This document shows, one piece after another, positions 1 through 9,030 of a stretch of 64,000 bases of DNA (the stretch's first letter is position 1; every line of letters starts with the position of its first letter). A program made the translations under genes and the position numbers. The DNA is from Chenggangzhangella methanolivorans (GTDB taxonomy: Bacteria > Pseudomonadota > Alphaproteobacteria > Rhizobiales > Methylopilaceae), in contig NZ_CP081869.1 in assembly GCF_019797865.1 (NCBI RefSeq), positions 5,284,501 to 5,348,500 on the forward strand, given 5' to 3'. Below the pieces are notes generated by a model. That model was not told the DNA's origin. It did not search any database and worked only from the letters and a program-made list of their open reading frames with translations.

Positions 1-197
1 CGAACCTCGACGCCGCCAACATCGCGACGCAGCTGATCAAGACGCTCGCGGACGCGCTGCCGGTCGGGCCGATCATCGTCGGCCCGGCGAAGCCTGCGCA
101 CATTCTGACGCCGTCGGTCACCGCGCGCGGCGTCGTGAACATGACGGCCGTCGCCGTGGTCGACGCGGCCCAGCAAAGCGCCGCCGCGCAGGGCTGA
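1..197 (+). CDS. maeB: NADP-dependent malic enzyme, C-terminal end (partial)
   Basis: The window opens inside a gene; only the last 64 codons are present, ending at a TGA at 195-197. The residues run NLDAANIATQLIK, then VGPIIVGPAKPAHILTPSVT and GVVNMTAVAVVDA. This is the end of a phosphotransacetylase-like domain as fused to the C terminus of MaeB-type malic enzymes, which decarboxylate malate to pyruvate. In that family this domain binds acetyl-CoA as an allosteric signal. A free-standing phosphate acetyltransferase ends similarly and cannot be excluded because the N-terminal malic domain lies outside the window. Confidence 0.75.
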   Translation, partial: NLDAANIATQLIKTLADALPVGPIIVGPAKPAHILTPSVTARGVVNMTAVAVVDAAQQSAAAQG

Positions 198-300
198 CCC
201 GCCGCGTTCGCAGGGCCGGCCTTAGGGCGACATTAAGCCTGTCGTCCCACCATGCCGACGACGGAGGGCTGCCGGGAGCCCTCCAGGATTCGGTGCGGCC

Positions 301-1935
301 TTGGCGCAGGACGGCGGATATTCCCTCAAGCGGACGTTGTTGACGGCCGCGCCGATCGTCGTCGCGCCCGGTCATCGCGTTGAACGCTCTGCTCGCGTTC
401 AACCTGGGCACGACCGCGCAACGAGAGATCGACGGCGTCGCGAACGAGGTGCTGAGGATCACCACCTCCCGCCTCGACGACGCCGCGACCGCCCTCATCG
501 GCCTCGGCATGGAGAACGCCCACGATTGCAGTCCCGCGAGCCGGGCGGCGCTTTCGGCGGCGTCCGCGAGGGTGGGGGCGGGGTCTGAAGTCGCGGTCGT
601 CGACCCGACCGAGCGGCCATCTGCGCCGCTCAGGGAGAGCCGCGCGTCGTCACCCAGGTGTCGCCGGAGCACGGCGCGCTCGACGCGGACGTGGCCTTGT
701 CGGTCGTCTCGATCGGCGCCGCGTCCTCGCAGCAGATGATCCGCCTGCAATGGCGGGGCGACGACGGCTACGGCTTCCGGATCCTGATCCCGAGCGAAGA
801 CGTCTTTCCCTACTTCCTCAAGAGCGAGTTCACGCCCGCCTTCCTGGCCGAGGCCGTGATGGTCGACGGCGCGGTGATCGCGCGCAAGCTCACGGATCCG
901 AGCCTCACCAAGCCCGACGGGTCGCGCCTACCCGCGGTGAAGGCGACGGCGGCGTCGCAGCGCTATCCGATGCGCATCAACGTCGCGACCCCGGGCCGCG
1001 CGCTTGTGGAGGCCCACGGCGCCTTGTTCCTCTACGCCAACATCGGCGGCTTCGTGCTGGCGCTGGTGGCGGCGGCCATCGCCCTTATCGTGGGCCGCCG
1101 TTCCGGCGGACCGGTCCGCGAGATGCACGACGCGATCCGGAACCGGGAGTTCGTGCCCTATTACCAGCCGGTGATCGACATCGTGTCCGGGCGGCTTGCG
1201 GGATGCGAGGTGCTGGTGCGCTGGATCAAGCCGGACGGCAAGCTTGTGCCGCCGGGGCGGTTCATTTCGCTCGCCGAGGCGAGCGGCGAGATCTTCCCGA
1301 TGACGCTGGCCCTCATGGAGGCCGCGCGCGACGACCTCGGCGAACTCTACGGCGAGCGCAGCCAGCTCAAGCTCGGCTTCAACCTGTTCGCCGGCCACTT
1401 CGACGACGTCGCCATCGTGGACGACGTCGAGCGCATCTTCGAGGGCTCGCAGATCCGCATGACGCAGCTGATGTTCGAGGTGACCGAGCGCCAGCCGCTG
1501 CAGGACATTCCGCGCGCCCGCCTCGTGATCGCGAAGCTGCAGGCGCTCGGCGCGCGCGTCGCGCTCGACGACGTCGGGACAGGCCATGGCGGTCTGTCCT
1601 ATCTGCTCAAGCTAGGCGTCGACGTGATGAAGATGGACAAGATGTTCGTCGACGCGATCGGCACCGACCGCTACTCGGTCGCGATCGTCGACAGCATGGT
1701 GAAGCTCGCCGAGGACATGAACCTCGACCTTATCGCCGAGGGCGTCGAGACGATCGAGCAGGTCGAGTATCTGAGGGGCAAGGGCGTGCGGATGGCCCAG
1801 GGCTACGTGTTCGCGCCGCCGCTGCCGGCTTCTTCCTTCAAGCTGCTCGTCGAGGCCATGGCGCCGATCGAGCGCCGGGCGAAGCGGGCTCCGGCCGGCC
1901 GCTATGTCGGGGCGATCCGCGCCGCTGGGGCCTGA
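301..1935 (+). CDS. CSS-motif-like sensor / EAL domain c-di-GMP phosphodiesterase, frameshifted
   Basis: The intact part (658-1935) carries a membrane segment (FVLALVAAAIALIVG) followed by a full EAL domain. The expected phosphodiesterase residues are present: EVLVRW in place of EAL, the Asn of LGFNLFAGHF, the Glu of FEVTER, DDVGTG, the Lys of MKMDK, IAEGVET and the Gln of AQGYVF, so it should hydrolyse c-di-GMP. Upstream, a first membrane helix (LLTAAPIVVA, then VIALNALLAF) and a periplasmic segment with DCSPAS are readable only by changing frame near 366 and again near 600-620. This matches the layout of CSS-motif periplasmic sensor plus EAL proteins, although the second Cys motif reads CAA. 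TTG at 301 is the probable start. The frameshifts are more likely assembly indels than decay because all catalytic residues are retained. Confidence 0.7.
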
Positions 1936-1955
1936 ACGCTTCGGAAGGGGTCACG

Positions 1956-2639
1956 ATGAGCGACGGCGCAGGCGCCAAGGTTCTGGGCGTCTATTGCGAG
2001 CGCGGCTTCGATCCGACGTTCTGGGCCGAGCCCGTCAACGCCGTCACCAACGCCGCCTTCATCATGGCCGGCGCCGTCGCGCTCGTGCGCTGGCGCGGCG
2101 ACCGGGCGGTGGAGCTGCTCGCCGCGACGACGCTCGCGATCGGCGTCGGAAGCTTCCTGTTTCACACTTTCGCGACGCGCTGGGCGCTGCTCGCGGACGT
2201 GATCCCCATCCAGGCGTTCATCGCGCTCTATTTCTTCTTCGCCATGCGGCGGTTCTTCGGGCTCGGACCGCTGGCGGCGATCTGCGCCACGGGCCTGTTC
2301 ATGGCGGCGGCGGCGACCGCGCCCAGCCTTCTGCCCCGCGATGGGCTCTGGCGCGGCCTTGGAGGCTATGTGGGCGGGCTGCTCGGCCTCCTCGGGGTTG
2401 GCGCGGCGCTCCTCGCCAGACCCGCTCCAGGGCCCTCCGACGGCCGCGCGCTGATGGCGGTGGCGGCGCTTTTCGCCATGTCGCTGACGTTTCGCACCCT
2501 CGACGGCGTCGTCTGCGAGGCTGCGCCGACGGGCGCGCATCCGCTCTGGCACATCCTCAACGCGGCGGTGCTGTTTACGCTGATGGCGATCCTGGGGCGC
2601 CGTCCGCCGCGAATCCGGCCAAATCCGCCGCTGCAATAG
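1956..2639 (+). CDS. Ceramidase-family (alkaline ceramidase-like) membrane protein
   Basis: A 227-residue integral membrane protein with about seven hydrophobic segments. Conserved polar positions match the ceramidase / CREST hydrolase superfamily: an early YCERG and N-x-x-T-N, GSFLFHTFA followed by the Asp of LLADVIPI, and a C-terminal HPLWH. In that superfamily a membrane-embedded zinc is held by three His and activated by Ser and Asp, and the Ser-x-x-x-His (GSFLFH) and paired C-terminal His residues are visible here. Bacterial members mostly have unknown substrates. It starts 20 bases after the EAL gene behind GGAAGGGG, so the two are probably co-transcribed. The substrate is not known from sequence. 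Confidence 0.7.
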   Translation: MSDGAGAKVLGVYCERGFDPTFWAEPVNAVTNAAFIMAGAVALVRWRGDRAVELLAATTLAIGVGSFLFHTFATRWALLADVIPIQAFIALYFFFAMRRFFGLGPLAAICATGLFMAAAATAPSLLPRDGLWRGLGGYVGGLLGLLGVGAALLARPAPGPSDGRALMAVAALFAMSLTFRTLDGVVCEAAPTGAHPLWHILNAAVLFTLMAILGRRPPRIRPNPPLQ

Positions 2640-2743
2640 GGAGCGCTTGGTCGCATCGGGGGTCACGAGTTTGTTTGGACAGGGTGGCCGTTCGGGTCGA
2701 CCCGCCTAAATTCGGCTCGTCAGTAGAACGGAGCTTCACGCCC

Positions 2744-3019
2744 ATGAAGAAAGTCGGCTCACTCATCGCGGTCTCGGCGCTCGCGCTTGGCCTTGCGGCC
2801 TGCGGCGAGACCCGCAACGAACGCACTCTCAGCGGCGCCCTTATCGGCACCGCGGCCGGCGCCGCCATCGGCGGCGCTGTCACCGGCAAGGCCGGCGGCG
2901 CCCTTGTGGGCGGCGCGCTCGGCGCAGGCACCGGCGCGATCATCGGTTCGCAGACCCGCGGTCCGCGCTGCTACGCCCGCAACCGCTACGGCGAGCGTTA
3001 CCGCGTCCCCTGCGACTGA
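2744..3019 (+). CDS. Small glycine-zipper lipoprotein
   Basis: 91 residues. The signal peptide MKKVGSLIAVSALALGL ends in a lipobox LAAC, so Cys20 or thereabouts is the lipidated residue and the mature protein is membrane-anchored. The middle is a run of Gly/Ala with regular spacing (GALIGTAAGAAIGGAVTG and GGALVGGALGAGTGAIIG), the glycine-zipper pattern of SlyB/OmpA-associated lipoproteins that insert as hairpins into the outer membrane. The tail is short with two Cys (RCYAR and VPCD). It is a monocistronic gene followed by a strong terminator. Confidence 0.8.
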   Translation: MKKVGSLIAVSALALGLAACGETRNERTLSGALIGTAAGAAIGGAVTGKAGGALVGGALGAGTGAIIGSQTRGPRCYARNRYGERYRVPCD

Positions 3020-3051
3020 TCTCGTCGCGGAACCGGGCGTGATTGCCTCGA

Positions 3052-3082
3052 CGGGCGCTCTTCGGAGCGCCCGTTTCGTTTT
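3052..3082 (+). terminator. Rho-independent terminator of the glycine-zipper lipoprotein gene
   Basis: A perfect 9-bp GC-rich stem (CGGGCGCTC / GAGCGCCCG) closed by a TTCG tetraloop and followed by TTTCGTTTT. It lies 32 bases after the lipoprotein stop codon. The T tract is on the plus-strand side only, so it serves the plus-strand gene; trpE converges from the other side. Confidence 0.85.
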
Positions 3083-3106
3083 CGGGGTTAACTCGAAAGA
3101 CGCCGG

Positions 3107-4613
3107 CTACTGGCCGCGCCGTCCGGCGCTTGCGAAGCGGCGCGCCTCTTCGGCGGCGCGGAACAGGGCCTTGGCCTTGTTGACGCATTCCTGCTGCTCG
3201 GAGGCCGGGTTGGAGTCCGCCACGATGCCGGCGCCCGCCTGCACGAAGATTCGGCCGTCCTTCACCACCGCGGTGCGGAGCACGATGCAGGTGTCCATCT
3301 CGCCGTTCGAACCGAAATAGCCGACGCAGCCGGCGTAGACGCCTCGCTTGTCGCGCTCGAGCTCGTCGATGATCTCCATCGCGCGGACCTTCGGCGCGCC
3401 CGACACGGTGCCGGCCGGAAAGCCCGCGACGAGGGCTGCGAGCGAATCATGCTCGGCCGAGAGCCTGCCTTCCACGTTCGACACGATGTGCATCACGTGG
3501 CTGTAGCGCTCGAGGAAGAATTGGTCGGTGACCGTCACCGACCCGATCTCCGAGACCCGGCCGACGTCGTTGCGCCCGAGGTCGAGCAGCATCAGGTGCT
3601 CTGCGCGCTCCTTGGGGTCCGAAAGCAGCTCCTGGCCGAGCGCGCGATCCTCCGCGGGCGTCGCGCCGCGCGGCCGCGTGCCGGCGATCGGCCGGATCGT
3701 GACCTTGCCGTCTCGGGGGCGGACGAGAATCTCGGGGCTCGAGCCGACGATCTGGAAGCCGCCGAAGTCGAGATGGATGAGAAACGGCGCCGGATTGGTG
3801 CGGCGAAGCGCGCGATAGAGCGCGAAGGCCGGCAGGTCGAACGGCGCCTCGAAGCGCTGCGACAGCACCACCTGGAAGATGTCGCCGGCGGCGATGTATT
3901 CCTTGGCGCGCATCACCATCGCCTCCTCGTAATCGCCCGCCGGCGTGTTCGAGACCATGTCCGTCGAGTCCGCGAGGCGAGGCCGGCTCGCACGCTGCGG
4001 TCGAGCCCGTCGACGATCTCGGTCGAGCCTGTCGACCGCGCGCGCATGCGCGATCTCGGCCGAAACGCCGGCCTCGGGCCGGGCCGGGGTCACGAGCGTG
4101 ATCTCGTCCTTCACCGCGTCGAAGACGACGATGACCGTCGGCCGATCAGGATCGCGTCCGGTCCGCGAGGGCGTCCGGATTGGGGGAGGGGAGCTCCTCC
4201 ATCTCGCGCACCATGTCGTAGCCGAGATAGCCGAAAACGCCGGCGGCCATCGGGGGCAGGCCCTCCGGCGTCTCGATGCGCGATTCGGCGAGCAGAAGCC
4301 GCAGTTCGTCGAGCGGACGTCCAGCGCAGGGTTCGAACGCCTCGCGGTCCTGCGCGGCGCGGCGGTTGATCTCGGCGCGGCCGCCCTGGGAGCGCCAGAG
4401 CAGGTCCGGCTTCAGCCCGATGATCGAATAGCGGCCGCGCGTGGCCCCGCCCTCGACCGACTCGAACAGGAACGCCTCCGAGCGCCCCTCCGCAAGCTTC
4501 AGATAGGCCGCCACGGGCGTTTCAAGATCGCTGACGAGCGTCGTCGAGACGAGCTGCGGTCGGCCCGAGGCGTAAGTCGGCGCGAAGTCTTCGAGCGCGG
4601 GCGAGATCAGCAT
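3107..4613 (-). CDS. trpE: Anthranilate synthase component I, frameshifted
   Basis: Catalyses chorismate plus an ammonia donor to anthranilate, the first step of tryptophan synthesis. The N-terminal part reads from MLISPALEDFAPTY and includes the FLFES motif of the tryptophan feedback site. The C-terminal chorismate-binding domain has LDLGRNDVGRV, GTVSGAPKVRAMEIIDELE and FVQAGAGIVADS. Reading frame changes occur near 4160, 4142, 4030 and 3965; the last two bracket a short stretch that becomes the expected EIVDGLDRSVRAGLAS when shifted, so they cancel each other. All look like single-base indels. An alternative start lies at 4658. It follows ppiD by about 100 bases. No trpG follows it here. 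Confidence 0.9.
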
Positions 4614-4759
4614 GGGAGTCGTTCGGTTCGCGTGGAGGCTCGCCGCCGTCTCGCCCATGAGGGCAAGATTGCGAGGCGCGATGGGCGTCCCTCGCCGAGG
4701 GAGACCGCGGCCGCCGAGGTCGCGGCCGCCGCGTTGCTTACGGCAAAACGGCCGCGGCG

Positions 4760-6653
4760 TCAGCCTGCCTGACGGCCGGTCACCTGGGCGATGGCCGCCG
4801 GATCGAGCCTGGCGCCGAGCTGGTCGCGCAGCTGGCGGACGAGCGAGGTGACCACGTCGCTGCCGATGCTTTGCGAGATCTTCTCGATCTGGCCCGAATC
4901 GTCGGGCTGGCCGGGGTCGAACGGCCGATCGTTGTCGGCGGTGACCTTGTAGACGAGCCTGCCGCCCTGTTCGTCGCTCGGCGTCTGGCCGAACTGCTCG
5001 ACCGGCGTCTGGAAGATCGCCTTCGCCTGGGCCGCCGTGATCGAGGGCGCGCCGCCGAGGCGGGTCGTCTCCGCCTGCTCGACGCTGGTTTTCAGGCCGG
5101 ACGCGACCTGATCGAGCGCCTTGCCCTTCTTCAGCTCCTCGAGCGCGCCCTTGGCGCGGGCGTCGAGCCGCTTCTCGGCCTCTTCCTGGCGCCAGCGGCT
5201 TTCGACGAGCGTCTTCACCTCGTCGAAGGGGCGCTCGCGCGGCGGCGTCACGCCGCGCACGTCGATCCAGGCATAGGCGTCGCCGTCCTGGATGGTGCCG
5301 GCGACGTCGCCCTGGTCGGTGCGGAAAGCGGTCTCGAGGACCTGACGCTGAAGCGGAATCTGGGCGAGCGGCTTGCCGTCGGGGCCGTTGCCTTCGCTGT
5401 CGACCGCCGCAAGCTCGCGCACCGTCAGGCCGCCGGTCTTCGCCGCCTCCTCGAGCGTCGCGCCGCCAAGCCGCGCCTCGTCGATCTTGTCGTGCTGGGC
5501 GAGCACGTCGCGCTTGGCGCGCTCCTCCGCCATGACGCGGCGGATGTCCTCGCGAACGTCCTCGAAGCGCTTCAGCTGCTGCTGCTGGATCCCGGTGATC
5601 CTGAGCAGAACGTTGGCGTAGGACCCCTGGACCGGCTCGCTCACCTGCCCCTGAGGAAGAGAGAAAGCGACGTCGGCGATCTTCTGGTCGAACATCTGCG
5701 CCTTGGTCATGTCGCCGAGAAAGATGTCCTGCGGCTTCAGGTTCTGCTCGGCCATGATCTGCTCGAACAGCTTGCCGCCCTTGATCTCGTCGGACGCCTT
5801 CTTTGCGGCGTCCATGGTGGGGAAGGTGATCTGTTCGATCGAGCGCTTCTCCATGTCGGCGTAACGCGGCTGGTTGCCGTCGAAATAGGCCTTGAGCTCC
5901 GCCTCCGGGATCTGCAGCGTCTCGCCGATGGCCTTCGGGTCGAGCGCCAGAACCGCGACCTTGCGGAACTCCGGAGCCGCGAAGCTCGCCTTGCGCTCGT
6001 CGTAGAACGCCTTGAGCTGGTCGGCGGTCGGCGCGGGCACCGCGGAGGCGGCCTCGGGCTTGAGCGATACGAAGCTGATGGAGCGGCTGTCGGTGTTGTA
6101 GGCGTGGATCGCGCGCCGGAAGACCTCGGGGGCCTCGACGTTGGACATCAGCGCGTCCGTCATCTGGCGGCGCACGGTGTATTGGCGCTGCAGCTCGAGA
6201 TAGCGGTTCTCGGTCAGGTTGTTCTGGCTGAGAATCGCCTGGAACGTCGAGCGATCGAAGGAGCCCGTCGGCCCCTGGAACATGTCGTCCTGCTGGATCT
6301 CGCGCACGACCTGATCGTCGGAGACCGAGAGCTTGAGGGCCTTCAGCTTCTCGTCGATCGCCGCCTCGTTGACGAGATCGCCCAGCACCTTCTCGCCGAT
6401 CCCCGCCATCCGCGCCTGCTCGGGCGTGATCTCTCGCCGCGCCTGCTGGCTGATGCGGCGCAGCTCGTTCATGTAGGCCTGCCGATAGTCCTCGATCGAG
6501 ATCGTCCGGTCGCCCACCGTGGCGGCGTTCTTCGATGACCCGCCGATGCGGAAAATGTCCCTCGATCCCCCACACCGCGAAGCTCAGCACGAGCAGCAGG
6601 AGGAAGATCTTGGCCACCCATCCGGCGGCGCCGCTGCGGAGAGTCTGGAGCAT
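4760..6653 (-). CDS. ppiD: PpiD/SurA-type peptidyl-prolyl isomerase (membrane-anchored foldase), one frameshift
   Basis: About 630 residues. It starts with a cytoplasmic tip and one membrane helix (KIFLLLLVLSFAVWGIE), then a SurA_N_3-like chaperone domain, a parvulin-type rotamase region in the middle (ITGIQQQQLKRFEDVREDIR region) and a C-terminal Ala/Gln-rich domain. Such proteins help outer-membrane and periplasmic proteins fold at the exit of the Sec translocon. The first 37 codons are in a different frame; removing one G near 6560 restores AVWGIEDIFRIGGSS and joins the two parts, and the gene length is consistent with one inserted base. The gene lies just upstream of trpE, an arrangement seen in other Hyphomicrobiales. 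Confidence 0.85.
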
Positions 6654-6893
6654 CTGCGGGTCACATATTCGCGTTCGAGGCCTCCTGATCCATAAGGACG
6701 CGGAAGCGATTTGAAGAGCGGGACCTTAGACGGGCTCGCCTGACGCGGGCAAATCGCAAGAGCGGGAGGAATTTGCAAGCGTTCGGCGCCGGCGGCGTCC
6801 GCGGAGCCCGGCTCTGTTGTGCGCAAGGCCGCGGGTCTGCTACGTCGCGGCCGGCCCGGCGCGAAGACCGGGCGGTCTCGACGGGAGAACCGG

Positions 6894-7651
6894 ATGGCGG
6901 CGCGCAAGAAGCTGATCGCGGGCAATTGGAAAATGAACGGGCTCGCGGCCTCGGCGCCCGAATTCGTGCGCGTCGTGGGCGCCTATCAGGCGCCATGAAA
7001 AACAGCGTCGACCTGATGGTGTTTCCGCCCTTCACCCTGCTGACGAGCTTCGCCAGCGCGAGCCGGGGCGCCGGCGTCACGGTCGGCGCGCAGGATTGCC
7101 ACGCCAATGCGTCGGGCGCGCATACCGGCGACGTCTCGGCCGAGATGATCGCGGACGCCGGCGGCGGCGCGGTGATTGTCGGTCATTCCGAGCGTCGCCA
7201 GGATTACGGCGAGACCGACGCGGCCGTCCGCGCCAAGGCGGAGGCCGCGCGGCGCGCCAAGCTCACGGCCGTGATCTGCGTCGGCGAGACCCGGGCCGAG
7301 CGCGAGTCGGGCGAGGCGAACGCCGTCGTCGGCCGGCAGCTCGCCGGCTCGATTCCCGACGACGCGAGCGCGGCCGACACGGTCGTGGCCTACGAGCCCG
7401 TCTGGGCGATCGGCACGGGCCTCACGCCGACCACGGCCGAGGTCGCCGAGATGCACGGCTTCATCCGCTCGGCGCTGGTCGGACGTTTCGGCGAGAAGGG
7501 CGGCGCGATCCGCGTGCTCTATGGCGGCTCGGTGAAGCCCGGCAATGCGGCCGAGCTTCTGGCGGCCGCCGACGTCGACGGCGCGCTTGTCGGCGGAGCG
7601 AGCCTCAAGGCCGACGATTTCCTCGCCATCGCCAAGGCCGCGCTCGCCTGA
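6894..7651 (+). CDS. tpiA: Triosephosphate isomerase, one frameshift
   Basis: Interconverts dihydroxyacetone phosphate and glyceraldehyde 3-phosphate in glycolysis and gluconeogenesis. The start [16 protein letters not shown] contains the substrate-binding Asn and Lys. The catalytic His is in IVGHSERR, the catalytic Glu in [10 protein letters not shown], and the phosphate-binding loop is YGGSVKPGN. The frame is broken near 6990-6997, where the first part runs into TGA; restoring one base gives 252 residues, the usual length. The ATG has an SD-like GGGAGAA upstream. secG follows on the same strand, a common neighbour. Confidence 0.9.
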
Positions 7652-7802
7652 TCCTCCTGCGGGCGCCCCGAAATGACCGCACGCCAAAGGTAGCGGCGAG
7701 GCGCGCGGGCGTGTAAGAGGGCCCGCTTAGCCCCATATCCTGGGTCGATGCGTCGCCGCGAGGCGCCGCTCCGTCGAAGCCGGCAGTAAAGCGCAACGCG
7801 AC

Positions 7803-8509
7803 ATGCAGACCGTTCTCATCGTCATCCACCTCATGATCGTGCTCGCGCTCGTGGTGGTGGTGCTTCTCCAGAAGTCGGAAGGCGGCGCGCTCGGCATCGG
7901 CGGCGGCGGCGGCTTCATGGCCGGCCGCAGCGCCTCCAATCCGCTGTCGCGGCTCACCGCCTATCTGGCCGCCGGCTTCTTCGCGACCAGTATCGCGCTG
8001 ACCATCATCGCCGGCTATGGCGGCGGGTCGGCCTTCGACCGCCTCCAGCCGAGCGCCGCTCAGCCGCGGCCCGCCACCGCGCCAAGCGGCCCGCAGGCGC
8101 CGCTCGGAACGGGCCAGGGCGGCATCCTGCCGGCCCTCAAGCCGGCCGGCGGCGCGGGCTCGCCCCCGCAGCCCGAATTCGCACCGCCGTCCTCCGGCGA
8201 GCCGACGCCCCCGATGGGCGGCGCCGCGGCCCCGTCGGCTCCCGCGCCGGCCGCGCCCGCCGCTCCCGTCCCGGGCGGCGACGTGAACAGCCCGCCGACC
8301 GATGGCGACCGGCAGGTCCCCGGCGGCGCGCAGACGGCTCCGATGCCCCAGGACGCGACCCCGGTCGCGCCGCAGGTCTCCGATCCGAACGCGCCAAGGC
8401 CCAGGAGGAGGTCAAGCAGGCCCCCGCCCAGCCGACCTCGCCGGACGCCGGCCAGACGCCCGGCGCCGCGCCCAACGCCGCTCCGGCCGCGCCCTCCGGC
8501 GCCCAGTAA
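7803..8509 (+). CDS. secG: Protein-export membrane protein SecG with long Pro/Ala tail, one frameshift
   Basis: SecG is the small non-essential subunit of the SecYEG translocon. Two membrane helices are visible, VLIVIHLMIVLALVVVVLLQ and LTAYLAAGFFATSIALTIIAG, separated by the conserved KSEGGALGIGGGGG loop and SNPLSRLTA. After residue 80 a long Pro/Ala/Gly-rich cytoplasmic tail follows, taking the protein to about 235 residues, against about 110 in E. coli. One base is missing near 8395; after correction the tail reads KAQEEVKQAPAQPTSPDA and ends GAQ at TAA 8507-8509, right before a terminator. Such tails are common in alphaproteobacterial SecG. Confidence 0.85.
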
Positions 8510-8530
8510 GCGAAAGCCGCAGTTCAACGG

Positions 8531-8565
8531 AAAAGGCCCGGAGCGATCCGGGCCTTTTCTTTTTG
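8531..8565 (+). terminator. Rho-independent terminator after secG
   Basis: A 12-bp stem AAAAGGCCCGGA / TCCGGGCCTTTT with loop GCGA followed by CTTTTT. It lies 21 bases after the secG stop. Confidence 0.9.
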
Positions 8566-8974
8566 CGCGGGGCGATGGCTGTCCGATGGTCCCGCTCCAG
8601 GCGCCGTCGCGGCCTTACGCCATGATCGTCCTCGTTCTGCGGTTCTCGCCGGTCGCCGACGCCATCTCGGCGGTGGAAGGTTCTGAACAGCGCAAGCCGG
8701 GGGAGGGCGCCCTTCTCCGCTGTCTTCCTGCCAGACTTCAGGACTTCTCGCTTGGCGTCGAGCTGGCCACGAAGCGCGGATGGTCCCGGTGGAGCCGGGC
8801 CATGGCGGCCGTCGTTCAAAGCGGGCGCGGAACGTTGCAGTCGCGGATGCTCGCGCTTCGAGCGGGCCTGACGGCCGCGCGAGGGGAGACGCGCCCCGCT
8901 CGACCGCTGTTTGCGGGCCGAGTGCTGTGGCGGATCTCGGCTCGGTCCCGCGAAGGACTGAAGCTTTCGAACAG
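8566..8974. other. Gene-free spacer between secG and rne terminators
   Basis: About 400 bases lying between two terminators that face each other. Open frames exist on both strands but are Arg/Pro/Ser-rich, lack a ribosome binding site and resemble no family I know. I see no convincing RNA hairpin cluster or repeat. It may hold a small RNA or nothing. Confidence 0.4.
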
Positions 8975-9008
8975 AAAAAGCGGCGGGACTTTTGGTCCCG
9001 CCGCTTTG
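8975..9008 (-). terminator. Rho-independent terminator of rne
   Basis: A 13-bp perfect stem AAAGCGGCGGGAC / GTCCCGCCGCTTT with a TTTTG loop. Read on the minus strand it is followed by TTCTGTT after the stem's T run, 24 bases beyond the rne stop codon. Confidence 0.85.
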
Positions 9009-9030
9009 AGAGCTTCGTCCTGAGCGTCCG

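Noticed and set aside
301-1935. EAL gene as a true pseudogene
   Set aside because: All catalytic residues are conserved and frameshifts of the same type hit essential genes, so assembly error is the better reading.
4871-6538. 555-residue open frame antisense to ppiD
   Set aside because: Shadow frame created by GC skew at codon position 3; ppiD is supported by its domains.
8566-8974. Small gene between secG and rne
   Set aside because: Frames are low-complexity Arg/Ser-rich without start signals; left as an empty spacer.
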